DNA of 64,000 bases from Takakia lepidozioides (lineage: Eukaryota; Streptophyta; Takakiopsida; Takakiales; Takakiaceae): the NCBI GenBank assembly GCA_030704615.1, contig CM060731.1, positions 5,084,001 through 5,148,000 of the forward strand. Reading direction: 5' to 3'. The notes under the pieces are model-generated. The model did no database searches, was not told where the DNA came from, and worked only from the letters and a program-made list of their open reading frames with translations. This document shows positions 9,701-19,721 of this stretch, piece after piece. The translations under genes and the position numbers were made by a program. Positions within the stretch are counted from its first letter, which is position 1. Each line of letters opens with the position of its first letter.

Positions 9701-11619
9701 CGGCTGCGAAGAGATCACTATACGAGGATGCACCTGGCAGACCCTACCGTGCGGTGCACATTGCGGGCAGGGAAGTCCTCAAACCACCCACAATTGTGGA
9801 GTGTGTTAATGAAAATTTCCTAACTGCTCTGACCAGAAGGCTGGAGATAACGAGATTGAGGAAGGCGATCGAGGCCCACCAGGGGAAGGGGAAGAGGAAG
9901 GCCACTGGCAATGATATGGAGGACACTCCTGGCTACACAAAGATGATGGAGTATTTTGTGGCGATGAGCCACGGCAAAAAGAGCACAGTCGGGGGCAGGG
10001 CGGTGAAAGCCTCCATCGACATGATCCTTGTGGATATCCCGGATGGGCAGGAGATACTGGGGCTGGGCTCAGTTCCCTGGTGGAACAAGTACGACGAAAG
10101 ATACTGGAGCCACACATTCGGGTTCGCAGCCAACATGTTGGACGACGTTGGCTGTGTTGTTGTGCTAGCAGCCGATGGAGAAGTCACTGAGAATGATATC
10201 AAAGTATGGACGGGGAGAAGTGCAGCACCCATCCTGAAACAGATCTGGACTTGCATCAACACGCAGGGTCTTCTCAACGATGGCCAGAAGGTATGCTGTG
10301 GTTCTCCTCTGCTATGTCAATTTCTGCGCCGAAATTGCCCCTGTACGTGTAGGCCACCTCTGACGTTTTCATTTCCTTCTCTGCAGACTCTTATCTTTCA
10401 GGCATTTTGCTTCGTGAAGGAACATTCGAAATTCAAATTACGTGAAGCAGGAAGACTTGTTGATTCCACAGTTGATCCACTGGAGTATAACGTCCTGTTC
10501 AACCATGTGGGAGAGAAGGACATTCTTTGTGATTTGTCGGGCAAGCCATGGAGGTATGGCAGGACCAGGAGTCCTGCATTCATCCAGACGCTCATGGAAA
10601 CGTGTACGGATGTTGAAGGCAGGGTCCTTGACGTCACTGCAAATACAGGTGAGAACGTTAATTGAATGCGGCACCGAAATTGACACCATTTCCGTTTCTG
10701 TATGTTTGCTTGTGCGAGGAAGCGACTCATTCTTGAGTTTGGCTGTGGTTGTGTCGTATGAATTCGCAGGTGCCTGTATGTGGGCGGGAAGGATGTCGAA
10801 CCGATTTGTGTTCTCATTTGAGGGGGATACGGCCTTGTACGATTACAATTTGGCGGGCCTTCAGCGTCTGCCTCCGACTGAGGATCCCAAAAACGCAGAA
10901 GAGGACGTGGAAGGAGAGGAGGAAGATGAAGAGGAGGAAGTCCGGGAAATTCGTTCGATGCAGGGGCGCCCGAAGCCGCTTCCCCCAATGCCTGTCTTCG
11001 AGTGAGTTGCACCATAGTAAGTGTATTGGTTTCGGTTGTAGGGACCATGCAACCTGCCGATGATTCCCTGTTTGAATTCTCTAATGTACTTCATTCTATG
11101 TTTGTGCGTACACTCAGCCTTGCAGAGTCGTCCGACGAGGAGAAGCTGGGAGACTTGCTCGAATCGGACCCTGTTGCAGAGGAGGAGACAGAATCGCATC
11201 GGCCATTCTTTGCCAGAAAATCGTTTCTCGCGAGTCCCCAGAAGCCCTTTTTTCTACCAGCCTATGCAGACACGGCTGCCAAAGAAGCCATCAGGAGGGA
11301 GGATAGGCCTACTCGGTTAGAGCAATTGACATACGGGAATGAGCAGAGAATTATAATGAGGCGTGAGGCCAAACATAGAATTGTGAAAGGCAGAGTAGGG
11401 AAGTTCGTAATAGAATCCGCGTCCGAGAACGAGGGGAATGTTGAGGACACTTCCGCACCCAGGTGGACAGTTCCGGCTGGTGAGGATGGTATTTTTGAGG
11501 GGAGGGCTTCTCAGAGTAACAGCGGTAGCGGCAGTGTAAGTTCGGAGGCAGGTGGAAGGCAGCCATCCTTGCATGAGGGCGGGGATGCATCGGACAATGA
11601 TAGCGGATCCTCACCATAG
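6708..11619 (+). CDS. ParB-like / DNA methyltransferase-like fusion gene, copy B (one in-frame TAA)
   Basis: Nine GT-AG exons fit one frame of 1319 codons: 6708-7720, 7865-8054, 8146-8430, 8515-8634, 8715-8929, 9153-10290, 10387-10648, 10770-11001, 11118-11619. Domains: disordered basic N-terminus (residues 1-200); ParB/sulfiredoxin-like domain (about 205-340) with LPGDIDRLKHNFREGYR and FVWDGNHRMLAW, the latter in the place of the ParB GERR box; a middle RWLRIWN region; Lys/Glu-rich linker (about 660-790) with basic nuclear-signal-like runs; methyltransferase-like domain with motif IV VDIPDG (about 900), WNKYDERYWSHTFGF, motif X-like RSPAFIQTLME and motif I-like VLDVTANTG (about 1067), the IV-before-I order of beta-class enzymes; acidic tail. 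A TAA at 9253-9255 interrupts codon 642, with an ATG three bases later, so B is either a pseudogene or two abutting frames. The acceptor at 8145 is chosen because the one at 8103 meets TGA. Enzymatic activity is doubtful. Confidence 0.6.
7751..10682. repeat. TTTCGGCGCCGAAA palindromes in introns of copy B
   Basis: The core TATTTCGGCGCCGAAATA or a close variant sits in intron 1 (7751-7772), twice in intron 5 (8992-9011 and 9060-9077), in intron 6 (10318-10337) and in intron 7 (about 10663-10682). None is in an exon, and the intron sites do not resemble the palindromes of copy A. Confidence 0.88.
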
Positions 11620-11864
11620 CAAAGTCTCATTTGGATCCTTTTGTTGTACAGTTCTGAAACACTTAATGAAAATATTGACGATTTGAAAAATCATTGTGTT
11701 CAGACTTCTTGTCCATTCCCTACATTTCTTCCGCCAACCAAAATCTATAATAAAAGCAGAAGAGACGCAAACTTCAGTGAAGAACCCTACAAGTAATTTA
11801 TGCACACCATCGAGTTGGGAACTTGAAGCCATGAAAACCCTGCCGTTTCTAACATTCCTATTCG

Positions 11865-12147
11865 GAAATTTGGCGCCGAAATAGCCCAGTTTGCGCCTTC
11901 GTTATATGGGCCTCAAAAATTCCACGGATGAATTACTGCACCAAAATATTGCGATGGAAGCCTTCAGCACAAGGCACTTCACCACATTCCACTTGGGTAT
12001 TTCGGCGCCGAAATTGCCCGTTCTGCGCCTTTAAATACCGCACTATATCACATTTTAAGAGGTAATTTCGGTGCCGAAATACCCCGGTGGATGTCTTCAA
12101 AACACCATTTTAGCACACTGCTCTTGGGAATAACGGCGCCGAAATTC
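11865..12147. repeat. TTTCGGCGCCGAAA palindromes in the 3' flank of copy B
   Basis: Four further copies of the same palindrome found in the introns of copy B: 11865-11883, 11998-12015 (perfect core ATTTCGGCGCCGAAAT), 12065-12080 (centre GGTGCC) and 12128-12147. The last three are 63-67 bp apart. Confidence 0.88.
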
Positions 12148-12246
12148 CTCATTCCGCATCCTGGACCAGGAGAAAGAGACCCTATTACCGAGGTAAGAGG
12201 ACATAACACCGTCAATAAAGGCAGGAAAATTCCAATTCCGCGGATG

Positions 12247-12292
12247 CCCGCTCATGAGCTCATAGGCTCATGGGCTCATGCGCTCATGAAAT
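12247..12292. repeat. GCTCATG/AGCTCAT short tandem repeats
   Basis: Six copies of CTCAT within 46 bp, with palindromic groupings such as CTCATGAGCTCAT. It stands just before the LINE breakpoint. Confidence 0.7.
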
Positions 12293-12301
12293 AGTAAACC
12301 T

Positions 12302-12805
12302 CATAGATGCTTTGAGCCCCATAATGTTAGTTTTCTTTTGAATTTGGCCAAGGTGGGGGCAAACCTCTGCTCATCTGAGAGGTCCGTCCCGAAGGTGTAG
12401 CCTAGAAGGACAGTGGTCTGCCCTGGCTGCAGCCAAGAGAGTCCCATATGAGAGCCCCAGGAGGGAAGCAGTCCGAGCCTAGATTTAGATAGATCCCATG
12501 TTAGGATGGCACAAGTTTTAGACTAGTTGACCTTGAAGCCTGATGCGACACAGAAGAGGTTCAACATGGATGTGGCTTCATGAAGATTGGTGGGATTGGC
12601 CTGAAGGATTAATGTGTCATCCACGAACATAGAGTCCTTAAGCTCTTCTGGTAAAGTTGTATGGTGATTGGTGATGTGAAGGCCTCTAATAAGATTGTTG
12701 GACTGTAGCATGTAACCGAGTGAGTCTGCCACAAAGAGGAAGAGAAAAGGGGCTAGAGGGCATCCTTGTCTGACCGAGCGATGGAGAGGAAAGGAAGAGG
12801 ATAGG
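12302..12805 (-). mobile_element. LINE, 3' part (reverse transcriptase C-terminus), left of the chromovirus
   Basis: Minus-strand reading gives the second half of a LINE reverse transcriptase: RQGCPLAPFLF, then the catalytic FVDD box (SMFVDDTLIL), then ASGFKVN and, further on, WGSKH. It continues the reading of 19727-22807 once the chromovirus and one copy of ATAGG are ignored. The element ends abruptly near 12302, well short of a full 3' end, with no poly-A. Frameshifts and stops are present downstream of the FVDD box, so it is dead. Confidence 0.85.
12801..12805. repeat. target-site duplication ATAGG, left copy
   Basis: ATAGG directly precedes the 5' LTR (TGTCGCGG...) and reappears directly after the 3' LTR at 19722-19726. 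Five bases is the usual length for Ty3/gypsy insertions. Confidence 0.9.
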
Positions 12806-13472
12806 TGTCGCGGCCCTTTTGCCTTGAGGGCAGGGGGTCGGGACACATGAGGGGCTGCCCCTGTGGTGGGGGCAGTGGCAGCGATAGGTACGGGGGGCTG
12901 AAGCACCCTTGAGTGCCCAAGGCACTCAAGGAGGCGGAGGCGCTCACTAGGTGGAGCCCCGCACACCGGGTTGCGGTGGGGGTGGCTCCACAAGGGGTGG
13001 TGGTAGCTTAGCGGGACTTAGTGGGGGTGGCATAGGACTCAAATGGGGGGTTTTCGTGGGCCAAGACTCACCGCGACTTATCACCGGGAGTCGAGGGTTT
13101 TCGTGGTGGTTCGCCATAAAATGGCATGGCTGGTTGTGAAACCCCCGCGGACAGCTACAGAAGTATATATAGGGAGTAGTAACCCCGAGAACGGTGCAAG
13201 CCCGTTGGTGACCAAAAACTAGTGAGTAAGCGAGCGAGCCGGAAAGCGACCAAAGAGTGGGGAGCTGTTCCAGACTGCCAACTACCAAAGGGAATTCCCG
13301 CTGGTTCCAAATCGGTGGAGGGTTCATTGGGAGAACAAAGGGGGACCGTTATGCCCCGGTGAGCAGCCGAAGCTCCAAGTTGGCCCGGCGGCCAGGTTGG
13401 GAGTCAGGCGCGCGCATCAAAGCGAGTAACTATGACTTGAGGGGGGAGCTTACCGAAGTGAGGTGCGCGACA
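12806..13472 (+). repeat. 5' LTR of the chromovirus
   Basis: 667 bp, begins TGTCGCGG and ends GCGCGACA. A TATATATA box at about 13164 is the likely promoter. A perfect 11-bp-stem hairpin with loop CAA lies at 12907-12931 (arm CCTTGAGTGCC). Compared with the 3' LTR it lacks about 62 bp near 13033-13055. Confidence 0.95.
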
Positions 13473-13474
13473 CT

Positions 13475-13486
13475 TGGTATCAGAGC
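13475..13486 (+). promoter_or_regulatory. primer-binding site, tRNA-iMet
   Basis: TGGTATCAGAGC begins two bases after the 5' LTR. This is the classical plant LTR-retrotransposon site complementary to the 3' end of initiator methionine tRNA. Confidence 0.95.
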
Positions 13487-13527
13487 TTAGAGTTCAGTAC
13501 GCGATCGTCCTTGGGATTGGCCTCATC

Positions 13528-16500
13528 ATGGGGTCGGGCAAGCCAAAGCGAAAGCGGAACGGCCCAAAAGATGATGATCCTGGTGAGCCCGATGGGGGCG
13601 ACGTGTCACCAAGGCGGCCGTTTGAGGAAGCGATGCATGTTTCCGAAAACGAGGCCGCTCAAGAGCGGGAGGAATCCGAGGAACCGGAGCCCGAGGAATC
13701 CTTGAGAGCTCCGACAAACCAAGAGATGCCTCCCATGCCGACAGCCTTTTGGGAAGGGTTGTTGGCGCAGTTTGGCGGGACGTTGAAAGACGTGTTGAAG
13801 GCGGCTAATGCCACTTCCACTAAGGCAAAGTTTAAGGTGAAGCCTAAGGAACCCGGCACCTTCGAGGGCGTCCGAAATCGGAAGGCACTCAACACCTGGC
13901 TCCTGGAGCTAGAGCAGTACTTCCGGGCGGCCAAGTTGAGTGACGAGGATCGGGTGGAAGTGGCTCCCACCTATTTGAGGGGCTATGCTCAACAATGGTG
14001 GCAGAAACGCCTTCACGACCGAGGCCCAAGCCCGGAAACCTTGAACTGGAGTGAGTTCAAGGAATTGATGAAGTGACAGTTTGTGCCCCTCAACGCGTCC
14101 TGGCTTGCCCGGGACAAGATGAGGAATTTGAAGCAAACAGATGACATTCGGGGGTATGTCCAGGCTTTCAATGTGCTGTTGCTCGAAGTCGCGGACATGG
14201 CAGAACCAGAAATGGTCTTCAACTTTGTGGCGGGACTGGCCCCATGGGCCAGGCGGAAGTTAGAGGAGAAGCCACCCAAGACTTTGAACGAGGCAATTGA
14301 GAGGGCTGAATGTTTCTCGGATGTCCCTAGGGGTGAAAGACAAGGCCGTACGGAGCTGAACCACAAGAAGACCCGGTGGGAAGGTGACTCCTTCCGACCG
14401 GAAAAGAAGTGGGATAGGCCACGCGGCGACAATGGCACGTGGAAATCGAAGGGAGGGCCTTCACACGTCAAGGCGGCACCCGGTGCTTCGAGAGGAAAAG
14501 CGGGTGGAGCGGCTTATGGTGGACAGAAGACGATCTTTGATAGAGTGTGTTTCAATTGCGGAGAGCCCGGGCACATGGCCAAGAAGTGCACGAAGCCCCG
14601 ACAATTGAACATGACTCGGGCAACCACAGAGCTGTCGGAAGATACCATCAGTCGCCTGGTGGAAGCGGTGGTCGCCAGGACTTGCAAGGTAGGCAAATAT
14701 TCTTGTGAGTTGTATCAGGAAACTGGCGCATTGCGTAAAGGGAGTCACTTATTGTTCGTGGATGGGATAATATCCGGAACTAACGTGTCATTGTTGGTGG
14801 ACACAGAAGCGTCGCACTTCTTCATGACACCGGCAACAACACAAAAGCTGGGACTTCCGACAACTGACGTAAGGGCCTCTATTGAGGTGCGTTCTGCCAA
14901 AGGAGAACCGCAATTGGCGACAAGGTTGGCGTTTGATGTTCCTCTTCAACTGGGGAGTTGGGAGGGACGTGAGAATTTCACCATCTGCGAGATCGATGGA
15001 GTGGATCTCATTTTGGGGATGACATTTTTGAGCAAATCCGGAGCGGTCATAGATGGCCGCAAGAGAGTAGTCACGCTGCCATGTGGGAATGGTGGCAAGG
15101 TCTTACGAGTGTCGGAAATGCCCAAACCCGTGGGATGACGAATAAACCTTCTGTCAGCAAGGGAGTGGGCCGTGGAGGAGGCATACGAGCCCCAATTTTT
15201 GCTCTACATTAGAGAAGTGAAGGGAGAAGGCGATGGGGAGCCGAGCCCATATTGGATCAAGGGGATTTTGGAGAAATACCAGGATGTGATGACGGAGGAT
15301 TTACCAAGCGGTTTGCCACCGCGAAGAGGAGTTGACCACAAGATTGAGGTAATACCGGGATCGGAACTGCCTGCCAAGGCACCCTACCGGTTGAGCCACA
15401 GGGAGTTGGTCGAGCTGAAGACTCAGCTCAAGGATCTAATGTCAAAGGGGTACATCCGGCCGAGCAAGTCACCTTACGGAGCCCCGGTGCTATTCGCAGA
15501 CAAGAAGGATGAGACGCTGCGGATGTGTGTCGATTACAGGGCTTTGAATAATGTGACTATCAAAAACCGGTACCCATTGCCAAGGATCGACGACCTCTTT
15601 GATCGGTTGGCAGAAGCAAAGTATTTCAGCCGGATCGACTTGCGCTCCGGCTATCATCAAATTCGGGTGGCGGAAGGAGATGAGGAGAAGACCGCGTGCA
15701 AGACAAAGTATGGTTCATATGAGTTCTTGGTGATGCCTTTTGGGCTCACCAATGCACTAGCGACATTTAACACGCTGATGAACAGCCTTTTCCAGGAGTG
15801 GTTGGATGACTTTGTGATCGTGTACATCGACGACATCTTGGTGTACTCGAAAACAAAGGAGGAGCACCTGGAGCACCTGAAAAGAGTGTTCCAAAAATTG
15901 CGAGAAGGGAAGCTGTATGCCAAAGCTTCAAAGTGCGAATTCGGGGTCACAAAAGTGAAGTTCCTGGGGCATGTGATTACACAGGATGGGATCAAAATGG
16001 ATGACAGAAAGGTGAGGGCGATCTTGGACTGGGAGCCTCCGACTTCGGTCCCGGGAGTGCGATCATTCCTAGGACTCGCCTCCTATTACCGGAAGTATGT
16101 GAGAAATTTCGCCAAGATCGCGGGGCCGTTGTCAGACCTTCTGTGTAAATCCAAAGTCTGGGTATGGAACACCTTGTGTGGCCAAGCTTTTGCTGAATTG
16201 AAGCAACGGATGGCGGAAGCTCCAATCTTGAAAATCCCGGAGTTCGATCGTCCGTTCGAGATACATACAGATGCGTCGGACTTCGCGATTGGGGGTGTGC
16301 TGATGCAAGATGGACGTCCAGTGGCTTACGAAAGTAAGAAACTGAATGAAGTGGAGCGACGGTGGCCGACGCACGAGAAAGAGATGAAGGCGGTGGTGCA
16401 CTGTCTTGAGCTTTGGCGCCACTATGTTGGTTACAACCCAGTGAAGGTGTTCACGGACAATGTCACGGTGAAGTATTTTGCCACGCAGCCCAAATTGTCC

Positions 16501-18090
16501 CCAAAACAACTTAGGTGGCAAGATACTTTGGCGGTGTTCGACGTGGATATCCAGTACAAACCGGGACGAGACAACGTGATGGCCGATGCTTTAAGTAGAA
16601 AGCAGCAGCTCTGGTTGGTGTACAAGGGCGAGACGACGCTCCAAAGGAAGATCCGGAAGGCTTGCCGGAAGGATGAGCTGACGAAGTCCGTGATGCAGGA
16701 CTTGAGGATGGGGATTAAATCGCAGTTCCACTTGCAAAATGGACTGCTCCGGTATAAGCAAAAGCGTCTCTACGTGCCGAAAGGAGGGATCGGAGATAGC
16801 CTTTTGAGAGAATGCCATGATAGCCCGCTTGCGGGCCACGGCGGAGCCAAGCGCACTGCGGCACTCTTGAAGAAAGAGTATTTCTGGCCCAAACTGAGGG
16901 AGGAGGCAGAGGAGTATGTCAAGACATGCACCACATGCCAACAAAACCGGAGCGAGTACAAAAAGCAAGCGGGGCTGTTACGACCCCTGCCGATTCCAGA
17001 GGGGACTTGGGAAAGCGTCTCGATGGATTTCATGACTGCTATGCCGCTGTCAAAATGATTCGATGCAATCATGGTGGTGGTGGATATGTTCAGTAAAATG
17101 GGCCATTTCATCCCCACCAAGGAGACGGCAACGGCGCAGGAGACAGGGCGACTTTATTTTGCCCACGTCTTAAAGCATCATGGAGTCCCGAAGGATATTG
17201 TCTCGGACCGCGATCCAAAGTTTACGAGTAAATTTTGGAGGACACTTTGGAAGAAGATGGGGACGAGGCTGAAGATGAGCACCACCTTCCGACCTACGAC
17301 CGACGGCCAAACAGAAAGAGTGAATTCCGTAGTGAAGCAGATCTTGCGGAATTACGTGTCGGCAGACCAAACAGACTGGGTGGAACATTTAGACGCGGCA
17401 GAGTTCTGTTATAATAACACAGAACACTCCGCAACGGGAGTTTCCCCTTTTGTATTGGTCTATGGAAAAGCACCTCTGGTGCCGACAAGTTGGGCCGCCC
17501 AGGACGTTGAGGAACCGGCAGTAGCAGCGGTACTGGAAGAACGCGACCGTTTGTTGAAGCTCGCAAAGTACAACATTGCCAAAGCTAGGAAACGGTATGA
17601 AAGGAAGGCAAATCGGAAGCGGAGGGAAGTGAATTTTGAGGCAGGCACGGAGGTCTGGTTGAACATCAAGAATTTCCGACTACCTCCGGAAGTAAGCCCG
17701 AAGTTCGTGCCTCCGTATGTGGGAGCCTTTCGCATTCGGAAGGTTATGAATGATGATGTGTATGAATTGGAGCTGCCGACAAACAGCAAAGTGCACCCAG
17801 TATTCCATGTCTCCCTTTTGAAGCCCTACTTCAAAGATGAAGCACGTCCGAATCGGCACCAAATGTTACGTCCACCACCTATACTGTTGGATAATGAAAA
17901 TGAACCTGAGTACGAGGTGGAGGCAATACTTAAGTCGATGAGGTTCAAGTACCGAGAAACGGAGTATCTCGTCAAATGGAAGGGCTATCATCATGTGGAG
18001 GCATCTTGGGTGCGTGCCTCAGAAATGGGAAACGCGTCCGAGACGGTTGTAGCTTTCGAAGGGCGACCTCAAAAGCGGAAGAAGCGTTGA
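13528..18090 (+). pseudogene. chromovirus gag-pol polyprotein, interrupted by three TGA codons
   Basis: A single frame of 1521 codons from ATG 13528 to TGA 18090. Gag has the retrotransposon capsid region (LNTWLLELEQYF...YAQQWW, about 125-180) and a CCHC knuckle CFNCGEPGHMAKKC (about 341). The protease (about 425) reads LVDTEAS where DTGA/S is expected, so a catalytic-loop glycine is lost. Reverse transcriptase has YIDD (about 768). RNase H has TDAS. Integrase has an HHCC region (about 1095-1135), then D, D (SDRDPKF) and E (QTERVN). A chromodomain (EYEVEAILKSM...YLVKWKGY) ends the protein. Stops are TGA at 14074, 15136 and 17056, all in the same frame with no length change, so they are point mutations. 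The copy cannot make an uninterrupted polyprotein. Confidence 0.93.
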
Positions 18091-18992
18091 TGGGGACATC
18101 AACCTTGGAGCGTGGGGGAGGAAATGCATGCTTAGCCCGGCTTAGCTAGCTTAGGAATCCGATTGCAAAAACTTGTATTGTACAAAACGTGCTATAAATG
18201 AAATGGATTCCAAATGTTGTGCGTCCTATTTTGTTTGGATTGGTGATGCATGGTATGGTTGGCTAGTGTGTAGAATGCATGCTAGCTTATAAAAGTAGGA
18301 GAGGTAAATTGGGTTAATCGTGTGTTTGCGTAGTGCCGAAATCGGGTGACCCCCATCCAAGGGGCAAGGAAACTTGCGCCTTCTTTGGGAGTTCACGTGC
18401 TAGTGCGCACCTGACGCGTGCGCGTACTATAACTAGCCCGCACTACAAGGCAACCCCCTCGGTAGCGCGCGGAAGCTACGTGCTTCCGTTCACGTACTAT
18501 AATCGTGTAGCCTCGGGACGAAGTCGTAGTGCGGCTTCGGCGTGTTCCCGTACCTCAGGCCAGCATTCCAAGGCGGACCCAATTGTAGTGATTGGGGCGC
18601 ACGGTTGGGTCAAGTTTATCTTCCTAGTCAAAGAGGGTTCCAGGTGAACCCTTGCTCAAGGTGATGCCAAAAGCGGCATCATGAGCGGTCGCAAGCAATG
18701 TTGTTGGAGTAAGGCGATTCGATCCTCGGGGAGGATCGTTCCTTGGCCTTGAAGTAGGCCAAGAAGAGTGCACTGGGAGGAGCTCGAGAGACTCCACCCC
18801 TGGCCGGGACTTGGAGGAAGTCGGCCGAACTAGCTAGTGGAGAGTAGAGTCAAGTGTGGGGTTTGGTTCTTTGCCATGTGACGCCATGGTACGGAAACAA
18901 ACTCCTTGATGTGGGACGCCACAACTTGGATGTTCGTTTCTACAAAATGGACAAGTCGATGAGGACATCGACTCCCTGTTGGTAGGGGTGTG
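18091..18992. other. 3' untranslated region of the chromovirus
   Basis: About 900 bp without a gene between the polyprotein stop and the 3' LTR. It ends in the purine-rich GGTAGGGGTG just before the LTR, the likely polypurine tract. The stretch 18390-18545 contains repeated CGTACTATAA words. Confidence 0.7.
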
Positions 18993-19721
18993 TGTTGCGG
19001 CCCTTTTGCCTTGAGGGCAGGGGGTCGGGACACATGAGGGGCTGCCCCTGTGGTGGGGGCAGTGGCAGCGATAGGTACGGGGGGCTGAAGCACCCTTGAG
19101 TGCCCAAGGCACTCAAGGAGGCAGAGGCGCTCACTAGGTGGAGCCCCGCACACCGGGTTGCGGTGGGGGTGGCTCCACAAGGGGTGGTGGTAGCTTAACG
19201 GGACTTAGTGGGGGTGGCATATGACTCACCATGGGGGCGAAGACCTCGTGGTGGGAGTCGTGGGGAGTCTTGGGACTCATCACGGTCCATAAGGGCCGTG
19301 GTGAGTGGGCCAAGACTCACCGCGACTTATCACCGGGAGTCGAGGGTTTTCGTGGTGGTTCGCCATAAAATGGCATGGCTGGTTGTGAAACCCCCGCGGA
19401 CAGCTACAAAAGTATATATAGGGAATAGTAACCCCGAGAACGGTGCAAGCCCGTTGGTGACCAAAAACTAGTGAGTAAGCGAGCGAGCCGGAAAGCGACC
19501 AAAGAGTGGGGAGCTGTTCCGGACTGCCAACTACCAAAGGGAATTCCCGCTGGTTCCAAATCGGTGGAGGGTTCATTGGGAGAACAAAGGGGGACCGTTA
19601 TGCCCCGGTGAGCAGCCGAAGCTCCAAGTTGGCCCGGCGGCCAGGTTGGGAGTCAGGCGCGCGCATCAAAGCGAGTAACTATGACTTGAGGGGGGAGCTT
19701 ACCGAAGTGAGGTGCGCGACA
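18993..19721 (+). repeat. 3' LTR of the chromovirus
   Basis: 729 bp, begins TGTTGCGG and ends GCGCGACA. It keeps about 62 bp (roughly 19222-19310) with repeated GACTCA/GAGTC words that the 5' LTR lacks. Substitutions against the 5' LTR are few, on the order of 1 percent by eye. Confidence 0.95.

Larger units (their letters stand above)
11620..12301. other. 3' flank of copy B
   Basis: Non-coding. After about 240 bp of unremarkable sequence it holds the flanking palindrome array (11865-12147) and the GCTCAT repeats (12247-12292), then meets the truncated LINE near 12302. Confidence 0.6.
12806..19721 (+). mobile_element. full-length Ty3/gypsy chromovirus inserted in a LINE
   Basis: 6916-bp element with 5' LTR (12806-13472), primer-binding site, one long gag-pol frame, about 900 bp of 3' untranslated DNA and 3' LTR (18993-19721), flanked by ATAGG. 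The C-terminal chromodomain and the domain order protease-RT-RNase H-integrase place it among chromoviruses. The LTRs differ by few substitutions plus one indel of about 62 bp, so insertion is fairly recent. Three TGA codons interrupt the frame. Confidence 0.95.

Noticed and set aside
12523-12993. 156-residue minus ORF as one protein
   Set aside because: It runs from the chromovirus LTR into LINE reverse transcriptase across the insertion junction, so the upstream half is LTR sequence.
13528-18090. Reassigned TGA codon in this nucleus
   Set aside because: PPR, DENND6, GOS1 and the LRR gene have no internal TGA, and GOS1 and copy A end in TGA.
18830-19180. Minus-strand ORFs repeated at 12.7-13.0 kb and 18.8-19.1 kb
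   Set aside because: They are the same LTR sequence read twice, with low-complexity Pro/Ala composition and no gene signal.
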